A stretch of DNA of 61,241 nucleotides. Source: Flavobacterium sp. GTDB taxonomy: Bacteria; Bacteroidota; Bacteroidia; Flavobacteriales; Flavobacteriaceae. Each line of letters begins with the position of its first letter. Positions within the stretch are counted from its first letter, which is position 1. The translations under genes were made by a program, and so were the position numbers. The stretch spans positions 1 to 61,241 of the forward strand of contig JAIXSK010000015.1 in NCBI GenBank assembly GCA_027484725.1, read 5' to 3'. Below the pieces are notes generated by a model that was given only the letters and a program-made list of their open reading frames with translations, made no database searches and was not told where the DNA came from. Shown here piece after piece: positions 1 through 6,970 of this stretch.

Positions 1-98
1 AATGGCAAGCGACCTACATCGCACCGCTACAACCGCATACCTTTGCTATGTTCCCATCCTGGAGGATTTTGCAGGAGCTGGTCGTGTAGGACTTGCCG
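1..98 (-). ncRNA. ffs: Signal recognition particle RNA (4.5S/small SRP RNA), 3' end cut by window edge
   Basis: Read on the minus strand, this holds the SRP RNA domain IV hairpin: CAGG, stem AUG, GGAA tetraloop, stem CAU, AGCA (plus positions 44-61). This is the same layout as the CAGG/GGAA/AGCA core bound by Ffh in other bacteria. Longer arms pair outside it: 13-18 with 85-90 and 4-9 with 92-97, giving a rod closed near the window edge. The RNA is the scaffold of the SRP that targets nascent membrane and exported proteins. A good promoter lies directly upstream (102-131, minus). The 3' end and terminator are outside the window. The 5' end near 98 is estimated from the promoter and the closing stem. 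Confidence 0.88.
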
Positions 99-101
99 GC
101 G

Positions 102-131
102 CAAATATACAATCTTTTTATATTTTTGCAA
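102..131 (-). promoter_or_regulatory. Promoter of the SRP RNA gene
   Basis: On the minus strand TATATTTG (102-109) fits the Bacteroidota -7 element TAnnTTTG. A TTG (129-131) lies 19 nt upstream, within the 19-21 nt spacing of the family. Transcription would start a few bases into the closing stem of the RNA. Confidence 0.75.
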
Positions 132-158
132 GCAATAAAAAGCTTGAAAAATCATTAC

Positions 159-166
159 TACATTTG
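159..166 (+). promoter_or_regulatory. Candidate -7 element for the glutaminyl cyclase-like gene
   Basis: TACATTTG matches TAnnTTTG and lies 20 nt before the start codon at 187. No TTG is found at the right distance, so only the -7 half is supported. It is divergent from, and about 50 bp away from, the SRP RNA promoter. Confidence 0.4.
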
Positions 167-186
167 CTTGCGATTAATTTTTATTT

Positions 187-1233
187 ATGAAAAAACGTAA
201 CCTGCTCCCAGCCATTTTGTTAGGCGTACTCATGACTGCTTGTGGCGGTTCTGAAAAAAACAACGAAAGTTTGTTTTCATTTGAAACCAAGAATTTTAAA
301 GAGGCTTATCAGCCCGGCGAACAAGTATCGCTCGAGATTGTCAATGCCCAAAACAAAAAAATTGACAGTATTATTTATTATGTCAACGATATAAAAGTAG
401 GTTCAAAAAAAGGTTCCGAAAAAATGTCGGTGGCTTTGGGCGGCGGAAAACTCGGTTACCAGAACTTGAAAGCGTCTATTTATTTTGAAGGTGAAAATAC
501 TGAAACCACCGCGCGTGTTGAGCTTATGTCAGGCGTTGAACCGAAGCTTTTAAGTTATTCATTGGTGCGCACTTATCCGCACGACACATTGGCTTTTACC
601 GAAGGTTTTGAATTTTACCGCGATACTTTGCTTGAGAGCACCGGACAGAAAGGTTTGTCGCACTTTAGAAAATACGACTATAAAACCGGCAAAATCTACA
701 AACAAGTCAATATGGACAACCAGTATTTTGGCGAAGGCATTACGGTGATCAACAACCAGATTTTTCAGTTGACTTGGCAATCGGGGATTGGTTTTATTTA
801 TGATGCCAACACGCTCAAACAACTCAAATCATTTGCCTATGACAAAAAGATTGAAGGTTGGGGCATGACCAATGATGGTAAAGTGATTTATCAATCAGAC
901 GGAACCGAAAAAATCTGGACAATGGATCCGGCCACGCAAAAAATGACCGATTACATCAACGTTTATACTAATTCAAGCAAAATCAAAAGCATCAACGAAC
1001 TCGAATGGATTGGCGGAAAAATCTACGGCAACATTTGGCAAAAAGATGCTATTGCGGTCATTAACCCAACCACCGGCGCGGTTGAAGGCGTTTTGAATTT
1101 GGCCGACTTGCGCAACCAAGTCAAAAACAAAGAAGCCGAAGTGCTCAACGGAATTGCCTACAACCCAAAAACCAAAACCATTTTTGTAACCGGTAAAAAC
1201 TGGGATAAGATTTTTGAGATAACGGTGAAATAA
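187..1233 (+). CDS. Glutaminyl-peptide cyclotransferase family lipoprotein
   Basis: The 348-aa product starts with a lipoprotein signal peptide whose lipobox ends LMTAC at about residue 19, so the mature protein should be lipid-anchored in the periplasm or outer membrane. After an Ig-like/linker part (about residues 25-115) comes a propeller domain of the plant/bacterial glutamine cyclotransferase family (Gln_cyc). Its typical opening is RTYPHDTLAFTEGF (about 128-141), followed by repeats with GEGI and LTW, and ending NGIAYNPKTKTIFVTGK. The family cyclises N-terminal Gln to pyroglutamate on secreted proteins. The N-terminal extension is usual for flavobacterial members. The next gene is on the other strand, so it is probably transcribed alone. 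The substrate is not predictable. Confidence 0.88.
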   Translation: MKKRNLLPAILLGVLMTACGGSEKNNESLFSFETKNFKEAYQPGEQVSLEIVNAQNKKIDSIIYYVNDIKVGSKKGSEKMSVALGGGKLGYQNLKASIYFEGENTETTARVELMSGVEPKLLSYSLVRTYPHDTLAFTEGFEFYRDTLLESTGQKGLSHFRKYDYKTGKIYKQVNMDNQYFGEGITVINNQIFQLTWQSGIGFIYDANTLKQLKSFAYDKKIEGWGMTNDGKVIYQSDGTEKIWTMDPATQKMTDYINVYTNSSKIKSINELEWIGGKIYGNIWQKDAIAVINPTTGAVEGVLNLADLRNQVKNKEAEVLNGIAYNPKTKTIFVTGKNWDKIFEITVK

Positions 1234-1296
1234 GACGCGCCCTTTGGGCTTGAGACACGCTCTGCGAGCTATAGAAACGCCCTTCGGGCTTTAGAT
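1232..1296 (+). repeat. GACACG mini-hairpin array following the stop codon
   Basis: About three units of about 20 nt run on from the TAA stop. Each has a GACRCG or GAAACG lead, a small self-complementary core and a short A/T-rich tail. The cores are GCCCTTTGGGC, GCTCTGCGAGC and GCCCTTCGGGC: the stems differ in sequence but remain paired. A second array in the opposite orientation lies at 1365-1436. Confidence 0.7.
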
Positions 1297-1312
1297 GGTT
1301 TGCGTATAAATT

Positions 1313-1346
1313 AAAAAAAGAGGCTTCGTTATGAAGCCTCTTTTTT
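1313..1346. terminator. Bidirectional intrinsic terminator
   Basis: An 8-bp perfect stem (1320-1327 with 1333-1340, loop GTTAT) has an A-run before it and a T-run after it, so it can end transcription from both convergent neighbours (187-1233 plus, 1438-2028 minus). Confidence 0.85.
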
Positions 1347-1364
1347 ATTTTAAAATCTGTCAAT

Positions 1365-1436
1365 CTATAGGCGTTAGCCGTGTCTGTAGCGAAGCGTGTC
1401 CTAAGCGTTAGCGTGTCTATAGCACAGCGTGTCCCA
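1365..1436 (-). repeat. GACACG mini-hairpin array, minus orientation
   Basis: Read on the minus strand there are four units beginning GACACG, with cores GCTGTGC, GCTAACGC, GCTTCGC and GGCTAACGCC, separated by ATA/TTAG/ACA tails. It begins directly after the TAG stop of the minus-strand gene 1438-2028 and points at the array of 1232-1296. Confidence 0.7.
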
Positions 1437-1437
1437 A

Positions 1438-2028
1438 CTACTTTTTCTTCAAATCTTTACTGTCTTGATAAATATTGCTTGAAGCGTTGTAAATCAGTAT
1501 TTTGTCTTCTTTTTTGTTTTTCAAATTTACATCGCCATTGGGGTTCAACGTAAAAGCCAAACCTTCGCTGCGGTTTTTCTCAACGGTTTGTGAGGCATTT
1601 TTGAGTTTGTCTAAATACTGAATTTCTTTGATTTTGGTGGTGGTTTGCGCATTTGAAAACGCCTTGCCTTTGCTGGCCAAATTGTAAATTTCAGTATAAG
1701 TGATTGTTTTGTCTTCAGTGCGTTCCGGGGTTTGCGTTACCGTGTTTTCGGTCCAACTAATGCAATGCAGTTTAACGCCTTTAGCCGTAAAAACAGTAAT
1801 CGAAGCAGAAGCTGGTTTGGCAGGCTCAGTATACGATTTTAGTTTGATGGTGTCTTTTTTGCCTTTTCCGTTGACAAACAAATAAAGCTCATTTTTAATA
1901 AACTCAACAGTGATGTTTTCAGCTTTGGCCAAGGCCGGTGTTGATTTGGCTGCAGCGGGTTTCTTTTTTTGAGCCATCACTGGCAAAGCCAACAAAGTAC
2001 ACACAACCAACAAGAAGATTTTTTTCAT
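1438..2028 (-). CDS. Secreted protein of unknown function
   Basis: A 196-aa product with a classical signal peptide (residues 1-19, cleavage likely after VMA) followed by a Lys/Ala/Pro-rich linker (about 20-35). The mature part is polar with no membrane segment and no cysteine cluster. A stretch with SWTENTVTQTPERTEDKTIT in the middle and an N-rich C-terminus suggest a small beta-rich periplasmic or secreted protein. I do not recognise the family. No partner gene is evident: the next minus-strand gene upstream starts 130 bp away. The start is the only one that gives a complete signal peptide. Confidence 0.75.
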   Translation of the reverse strand: MKKIFLLVVCTLLALPVMAQKKKPAAAKSTPALAKAENITVEFIKNELYLFVNGKGKKDTIKLKSYTEPAKPASASITVFTAKGVKLHCISWTENTVTQTPERTEDKTITYTEIYNLASKGKAFSNAQTTTKIKEIQYLDKLKNASQTVEKNRSEGLAFTLNPNGDVNLKNKKEDKILIYNASSNIYQDSKDLKKK

Positions 2029-2158
2029 ATTCGTTTTTTTAATTTATCGAAAATTACAAATAAAAAAACCATATAAACAAACTACACAAAAATTTTACGC
2101 AGATGTTTATATGGCTTTCGGTTATTTAGCTGCAATGTTCACTAAATAGAAACTGAAG

Positions 2159-2335
2159 CTACTTTTTAATTTTATTCTTCGCATATCTTATCAGGAAAAA
2201 GCTAACCAACAATAAGATAGCATTGCCGGTAATAAGACCATAGGTATACTCGGCTTTATCTTGAAAAAATAAATAAATGATTCTTAAAAGGGTAAGACAA
2301 AAAAGCAGCCATCCAGCCCAAAATAATAACTTCAT
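2159..2335 (-). CDS. Small two-helix membrane protein coupled to the Bor-like lipoprotein
   Basis: A short reading frame of 58 codons. Its ATG overlaps the TAA stop of the upstream Bor-like gene by one base (TAATG), a typical translational-coupling junction. The product has two hydrophobic helices (about residues 3-23 and 33-50) separated by QDKAEYTYG, and ends in a basic tail RYAKNKIKK, which by the positive-inside rule would be cytoplasmic. Family unknown. Support comes from the coupling, the codon composition and the clean two-helix pattern; there is no homology evidence. Confidence 0.6.
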   Translation of the reverse strand: MKLLFWAGWLLFCLTLLRIIYLFFQDKAEYTYGLITGNAILLLVSFFLIRYAKNKIKK

Positions 2336-2628
2336 TATTTAGTAACAATGGTAGTAGTTGGACTGTAAATTCCAAAAGTAATCCCTGAAACCAATCCGTT
2401 CAAGAAAGAGTGTTTGGTTACTACGGTGTAATCTTTGGCGCCACCTGCCATTTGCTCAGGCTTGCTTACGCCCACCGGAATCAAACCATTGATCAAGTAG
2501 TGATTCCATTGTTTTACGGTTTCTTTTCCTTGTCCACCTTGACCCACAACACTGGTTTGTACATAACAGCTGGTCATGGTGGTTGCAATAAGAATTACAA
2601 ATACGGCTTTAACAAATAAATTTTTCAT
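2335..2628 (-). CDS. Bor/Iss-family lipoprotein
   Basis: The 97-aa protein has a lipoprotein signal (TMTSC, cysteine at about residue 21). It then shows the pattern of the lambda Bor family: VKQWNHYLINGLIPVG, a short linker, then SFLNGLVSGITFGIYSPTTTIVT. Bor-family proteins are small outer-membrane lipoproteins; the phage and plasmid members give serum resistance in enterobacteria, while the chromosomal Bacteroidota members have no known role. There is no phage context here. It shares a TAATG junction with the 58-aa membrane protein downstream. Confidence 0.8.
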   Translation of the reverse strand: MKNLFVKAVFVILIATTMTSCYVQTSVVGQGGQGKETVKQWNHYLINGLIPVGVSKPEQMAGGAKDYTVVTKHSFLNGLVSGITFGIYSPTTTIVTK

Positions 2629-2696
2629 AATGAGTGGTTTTAAATTATTTAAGCCAATATATAAAATAATTCAATATTTAAAATGAAGCCATAAAA

Positions 2697-2724
2697 AAAC
2701 CGGATAAGAAATTATCCGGTTTTT
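2697..2724 (-). terminator. Intrinsic terminator after dnaK
   Basis: A perfect 11-bp stem (2697-2707 with 2712-2722) with loop GAAA and T-runs on both sides lies 20-50 bp downstream of the dnaK stop. Confidence 0.85.
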
Positions 2725-2745
2725 GTTTATAAATCAAAAGTAAGT

Positions 2746-4632
2746 TTATTTAACTTCTTCGTAATCTACATCCTGCACTTGATCACCTTGGCTTTCAGCT
2801 TGCGGTTCTGCTGCTTGTGCTTCACCTTGTGCGCCTTGTGCATACATGTTTTCACTGGCTGCTTTCCAAGCTGCATTGATTTTGTCTAATGCATTTTGAA
2901 TCGCACCTAAATCTTGACTTTGGTGTGCCGTTTTGAGCTCTTCTAAAGCCGCTTCAATGGATGCTTTGTGCTCAGCCGGCATTTTCTCGCCTAATTCTTT
3001 GAGCTGATTCTCAGTTTGGAAAATCATGCTGTCGGCCTCGTTGAGTTTTTCGGCTCTTTCACGGGCAATGCGGTCATTGTCGGCATTGGCTTCGGCTTCT
3101 TTTTTCATTCTTTCAATTTCTTCTTGGGTCAATCCTGAAGAAGCTTCAATGCGAATGTCATGTGATTTTCCGGTTCCTTTATCCGTAGCCGATACTTTAA
3201 TGATACCGTTGGCATCAATATCAAAAGTCACCTCAATTTGCGGAACACCTCTTGGAGCCGGCGGAATTCCGTCTAAGTGAAAACGTCCGATGGTCTTGTT
3301 GTCATTGGCCATAGAGCGTTCCCCTTGCAACACGTGAATCTCTACGCTTGGTTGCGAATCAACCGCTGTTGAGAATACTTGAGATTTTTTGGTCGGAATG
3401 GTTGTGTTGGCCTCGATGAGTTTGGTCATCACACCACCCATGGTTTCAATACCTAATGAAAGTGGTGTTACATCCAAAAGCAATACATCTTTTACATCGC
3501 CTGACAATACACCCCCTTGAATGGCTGCACCAATCGCTACCACCTCATCCGGGTTTACCCCTTTAGATGCTTTTTTTCCAAAGAATTTCTCTACTTCTTC
3601 AGCAATACGCGGCATTCGGGTTGAGCCACCTACCAAAATAATTTCATCAATGTCTGATTTAGACAAACCGGCATCTTGCAAAGCTTTAGCCACCGGCTCC
3701 ATTGAGCGTTTGATGAGTGTATCTGACAATTGCTCAAATTTAGCGCGGCTCAATTTTTTGACCAAGTGTTTGGGTCCTGAAGCGGTTGCTGTAATATAAG
3801 GCAAGTTGATTTCGGTTTCAGCCGATGAAGACAACTCAATCTTCGCTTTTTCAGCCGCTTCTTTGATACGTTGCAACGACATCGGATCTTGACGCAAATC
3901 AATTCCTTCTTCGGCTTTGAATTCATCGGCCAACCAATCAATAATGGTTTGGTCAAAATCATCACCTCCTAAGTGCGTGTCACCGTTGGTAGACAATACT
4001 TCAAAAACGCCGTCGCCCAATTCTAAGATTGAGATATCAAACGTACCTCCACCCAAATCGTACACCGCAATTTTTTGGTCTTTTCCTTGTTTGTCCAAAC
4101 CATAAGCAAGCGCAGCAGCCGTTGGCTCGTTGATGATACGCATCACTTTCAAGCCCGCAATTTCCCCAGCTTCTTTGGTGGCTTGACGCTGTGCATCGTT
4201 AAAATAAGCCGGCACGGTAATAACCGCCTCAGTCACGCTTTGGCCCAAATAATCTTCGGCTGTTTTTTTCATTTTTTGCAACGTCATCGCAGAGAGTTCT
4301 TGCGGTGTATACAAACGTCCGTCAATATCTACACGCGGTGTGTTGTTATCGCCTTTAACTACGTTATACGGAACACGTGTTGCTTCACTTTTGGTTTCTT
4401 CAAAGTTGCGACCCATAAAACGCTTGATCGATGCGATGGTTTTGGTTGGGTTGGTCACCGCCTGTCTTTTGGCCGGATCACCCACTTTAATTTCACCACC
4501 TTCTACAAAACCAATAATAGACGGTGTGGTTCTTTTCCCTTCTGAGTTCGGAATCACTACTGCCTCGCTACCTTCCATTACAGAAACGCAAGAGTTGGTG
4601 GTTCCTAAGTCAATTCCAATAATTTTACCCAT
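2746..4632 (-). CDS. dnaK: Chaperone protein DnaK (Hsp70)
   Basis: The 628-aa product is full length. The N-terminal nucleotide-binding domain has [29 protein letters not shown] and [14 protein letters not shown]. The substrate-binding domain follows ([20 protein letters not shown]), then a helical lid, an Ala/Gln-rich tail and the terminal DVDYEEVK, close to the usual Hsp70 C-terminal motif. It acts with DnaJ and GrpE in folding and heat-shock recovery; neither is adjacent here. It has its own terminator, and a cluster of TGTCA/TGACA boxes lies upstream (4731-4777). Confidence 0.99.
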   Translation of the reverse strand: MGKIIGIDLGTTNSCVSVMEGSEAVVIPNSEGKRTTPSIIGFVEGGEIKVGDPAKRQAVTNPTKTIASIKRFMGRNFEETKSEATRVPYNVVKGDNNTPRVDIDGRLYTPQELSAMTLQKMKKTAEDYLGQSVTEAVITVPAYFNDAQRQATKEAGEIAGLKVMRIINEPTAAALAYGLDKQGKDQKIAVYDLGGGTFDISILELGDGVFEVLSTNGDTHLGGDDFDQTIIDWLADEFKAEEGIDLRQDPMSLQRIKEAAEKAKIELSSSAETEINLPYITATASGPKHLVKKLSRAKFEQLSDTLIKRSMEPVAKALQDAGLSKSDIDEIILVGGSTRMPRIAEEVEKFFGKKASKGVNPDEVVAIGAAIQGGVLSGDVKDVLLLDVTPLSLGIETMGGVMTKLIEANTTIPTKKSQVFSTAVDSQPSVEIHVLQGERSMANDNKTIGRFHLDGIPPAPRGVPQIEVTFDIDANGIIKVSATDKGTGKSHDIRIEASSGLTQEEIERMKKEAEANADNDRIARERAEKLNEADSMIFQTENQLKELGEKMPAEHKASIEAALEELKTAHQSQDLGAIQNALDKINAAWKAASENMYAQGAQGEAQAAEPQAESQGDQVQDVDYEEVK

Positions 4633-4730
4633 TTCTTATAGTATTAAATTTTTGTTCTTTTTGTTTTGTTTTTAAAAAACTTGAACCGCGGTAGTCAATC
4701 TTTGTGCCACGCGGTCAGAGGCTATTTGAT

Positions 4731-4777
4731 TGTCAGTTTTTAGTCAAAGCAACTGACAGGCTGTCATTTTTTTGTCA
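4731..4777 (-). promoter_or_regulatory. Cluster of TGTCA/TGACA boxes upstream of dnaK
   Basis: Within 47 bp there are four full TGTCA or TGACA boxes: TGTCAG 4731-4736, CTGACA 4753-4758, CTGTCA 4761-4766 and TGTCA 4773-4777, plus a GTCA at 4743-4746. They form overlapping inverted repeats, the best being TGACA-GGC-TGTCA (4754-4766). It lies about 100-150 bp before the dnaK start. No TAnnTTTG element is obvious for dnaK. A stress-response operator is an inference from position and symmetry. Confidence 0.4.
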
Positions 4778-4782
4778 TTTTT

Positions 4783-4905
4783 GGGCGTTCCCCTACGCGC
4801 CAACCATCAAATTGACAGCAACAACCTTCAGCTTCGGGTCGGGCTGTTCGCGGTGCAAGCCTGCCTGCCGACAGGCAAGGCACCTAGCTGCCATCCCTAA
4901 CGCGC
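4783..4905 (+). repeat. Interspersed intergenic element, GGGTCGGGCTG type, copy 1
   Basis: The 427-bp gap between dnaK and sdaA has no convincing gene. This part begins GGGCGTTCCCCT, contains CTTCGGGTCGGGCTGTTCGC (4832-4851), a GC-rich hairpin around CCTGCCTGCCGACAGGCA, and ends TGCCATCCCTAACGCGC (4889-4905). A second copy lies inverted at 35739-35830. An ORF over this stretch is repeat-derived and not a gene. Confidence 0.65.
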
Positions 4906-5011
4906 AGAGCTTCAACGCAGCAACATTATCAAATCGGCAAAAAAAGTCCTTCGCAAATAAAAATACTTTGATTTCGTCCCAACTTCACTGCTGATTGTTC
5001 AAGCATTCAAT

Positions 5012-5019
5012 TATATTTG
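5012..5019 (+). promoter_or_regulatory. Candidate -7 element of sdaA
   Basis: TATATTTG is a perfect TAnnTTTG match followed by GC, 40 bp before the sdaA ATG. No TTG is correctly spaced. Confidence 0.5.
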
Positions 5020-5059
5020 CACAACGCCCACAAGCGCAACCCAACAAAACCATCTTTTT

Positions 5060-6487
5060 ATGGAAGAATGTATTTCCGTTTTTGACATGCTCAAAATTGG
5101 CGTCGGCCCATCAAGTTCACACACCCTCGGACCTTGGCGCGCCGCCGAACGTTTCTTAAGCGAACTGCGCGAGCAAAACCAACTGAGTCATACCCAAAAA
5201 GTGCAGGTTGATTTATATGGCTCTCTTTCGCTTACCGGTAAAGGCCACGCCACTGACCTGGCGGTGATGCTCGGGCTCAGCGGTCAAGACCCTGAATACA
5301 TTCCGGTAGAAAACATAGACAGCATTGTTGCGCACATCAAAACCCAGCATCAACTGCATTTGGGCAGCGAAGTTTGTATTGATTTTAATCCGGAACAAGA
5401 CATCGTCTTCAATAAAAACTTTTTGCCGTTTCATGCCAATGCGCTCACTTTTACGGCTCATTTTTCTGACGGAAAAAACTATAGCTCAACTTTTTACTCC
5501 ATCGGTGGCGGTTTTGTGGTCAAAGAAGATCGCCCCAATGCCAAAAAGAAAGTCGAAATCAAACGCTCGTTTCCGTTTCCGATTCAAAATGCCGACGAGC
5601 TGTTGAAATATACCCAAACACAAAACAAAAGCATTGCCGAGATTGTTTTAGAGAATGAAAAATCAATGCGCTCTGAGGCCGAAATCAGCTCAGAACTCAT
5701 GCGCGTTTGGAACACCATGCTTGAATGTATGTATATTGGTTGTCATACCGAAGGCGTTTTGCCCGGCGGACTCAACGTGCGTCGTCGCGCTTTTGATATG
5801 CACCAAAACCTCATCGGCGAATTGCCGTATAACAATCCGCAAGAATGGCTCGAAGTCATTCGAAAAACCGAAGTTAAATTCCGCCAAATCCTCAAATGGG
5901 TTTCGTGTTTTGCTCTGGCCGTCAACGAGGTTAATGCCGCTTTAGGGCGCGTAGTTACAGCACCCACCAACGGAAGCGCGGGCGTGATTCCGGCGGTGCT
6001 CATGTATTATATGGTGATTGAAAACCACCAAGCCGGCGAAAAAGAAATCAAACAATTTTTGATGGTGGCCGGCGAAATTGGCAGCATCTTCAAGAAAGGC
6101 TCTACCATATCTGCTGCTATGGGCGGTTGCCAGGCTGAAATTGGCGTATCATCGGCCATGGCTGCGGCTGCTTTGTGCGAGGTCATGGGCGGAACGCCAG
6201 ATCAGGTGTTGATGGCCGCCGAAATTGCCATGGAACACCACTTAGGATTGACCTGTGACCCCATTGGCGGACTCGTGCAAGTTCCGTGTATTGAACGCAA
6301 TACGATGGGCGCCATCAAAGCCATCAACGCGGCTGAACTCGCCATGGAAACCGATGCCAAAAATGCCAAAGTGCCGCTAGACAAAGTGATTGATACGATG
6401 TGGAAAACCGCTCAGGACATGAACTCAAAATACAAGGAAACCTCTGAGGGCGGATTGGCCATTACCGTTAACATGGCCGATTGTTAG
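5060..6487 (+). CDS. sdaA: L-serine ammonia-lyase (iron-sulfur, single chain)
   Basis: The 475-aa enzyme converts L-serine to pyruvate and ammonia. It is the fused type: the beta part comes first (SVFDMLKIGVGPSSSHTLGPWRA), the alpha part after it, with HTEGVLPGGLNVRRRA, TAPTNGSAGVIPAVL and GCQAEIGVSSAMAAAAL. Cysteines in GGCQAE, LTCDP and VPCIERN fit the three ligands of the 4Fe-4S cluster. Length matches other single-chain bacterial serine dehydratases. Its TAG stop is also the start of a GACACG array. It is likely monocistronic. Confidence 0.96.
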   Translation: MEECISVFDMLKIGVGPSSSHTLGPWRAAERFLSELREQNQLSHTQKVQVDLYGSLSLTGKGHATDLAVMLGLSGQDPEYIPVENIDSIVAHIKTQHQLHLGSEVCIDFNPEQDIVFNKNFLPFHANALTFTAHFSDGKNYSSTFYSIGGGFVVKEDRPNAKKKVEIKRSFPFPIQNADELLKYTQTQNKSIAEIVLENEKSMRSEAEISSELMRVWNTMLECMYIGCHTEGVLPGGLNVRRRAFDMHQNLIGELPYNNPQEWLEVIRKTEVKFRQILKWVSCFALAVNEVNAALGRVVTAPTNGSAGVIPAVLMYYMVIENHQAGEKEIKQFLMVAGEIGSIFKKGSTISAAMGGCQAEIGVSSAMAAAALCEVMGGTPDQVLMAAEIAMEHHLGLTCDPIGGLVQVPCIERNTMGAIKAINAAELAMETDAKNAKVPLDKVIDTMWKTAQDMNSKYKETSEGGLAITVNMADC

Positions 6488-6560
6488 ATAAGACACGCTG
6501 TAATAAAGACACACTTCGTTTTGGACACGCTGCGCTACAGACAAGGCTACGCCTTTAGAT
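6485..6560 (+). repeat. Degenerate GACACG mini-hairpin array after sdaA
   Basis: It starts at the sdaA stop codon. Units read GACACGCTG, GACACACTTCG, GGACACGCTGCGCTACA and GACAAGGCTACGCCTTTAGA; the last two keep self-complementary cores (GCTGCGC, AGGCTACGCCT). No converging partner array is seen here. Confidence 0.6.
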
Positions 6561-6570
6561 TTTAGACTAA

Positions 6571-6948
6571 ATGATGAAAAAAACGCGCAGTATTTATCTA
6601 GTCATGACTGCTTTAACCATCATGCTTGGAATACTTTCTAGAAAAATAGATTTTATCCCTTTGTTTATAGGCGATGTTTTATATGCCATAATGGTGTATT
6701 TTGGATTTCGCGCTGTGTGGTTACATCTTCAACCTTTTTATAGAATTTTACTTCCGTTGTTGTTTTGCTTTTTGATTGAATTGCAACAACTGGCTCAATG
6801 GCCATGGCTCGTGTTCATAAGGCAAACAACTTTAGGACATTATGTGCTCGGACAAGGTTTTTTGTGGAGCGATTTGCTTTGTTATACTTTCGGAATTGTT
6901 ACAGCCTTGGGGTGTGATCTTTTAGTCGGAAATATTGCGAAAAAATAA
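6571..6948 (+). CDS. DUF2809 family membrane protein
   Basis: A 125-aa protein with about four hydrophobic helices. It has the features of DUF2809: an N-terminal LGILSRKIDFIPLFIGDVLYA, a central ELQQLAQWPWL, and GQGFLWSDLLCYTFG near the end. The function of the family is not known. A second ATG directly follows the first; either could be used. It converges on the histidine kinase on the other strand, and no terminator is evident in the 22-bp gap. Confidence 0.8.
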   Translation: MMKKTRSIYLVMTALTIMLGILSRKIDFIPLFIGDVLYAIMVYFGFRAVWLHLQPFYRILLPLLFCFLIELQQLAQWPWLVFIRQTTLGHYVLGQGFLWSDLLCYTFGIVTALGCDLLVGNIAKK

Positions 6949-6970
6949 GGCTGACTGTGGAATTAAGTTC

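Noticed and set aside
2..190. Plus-strand ORF of 62 codons at the left edge
   Set aside because: It lies antisense to the SRP RNA and runs through the promoter region; composition and structure belong to the RNA.
2335..2628. Bor-like gene as a sign of a prophage
   Set aside because: No phage genes, integrase or attachment site are near; chromosomal Bor-family genes are common in Bacteroidota.
4075..4675. Long ORFs antisense to dnaK
   Set aside because: They are shadows of a highly conserved coding sequence on the other strand.
4704..4994. Plus-strand ORF of 96 codons between dnaK and sdaA
   Set aside because: It is built from the TGTCA cluster and the interspersed element; the product is Cys/Arg-rich with no family features.
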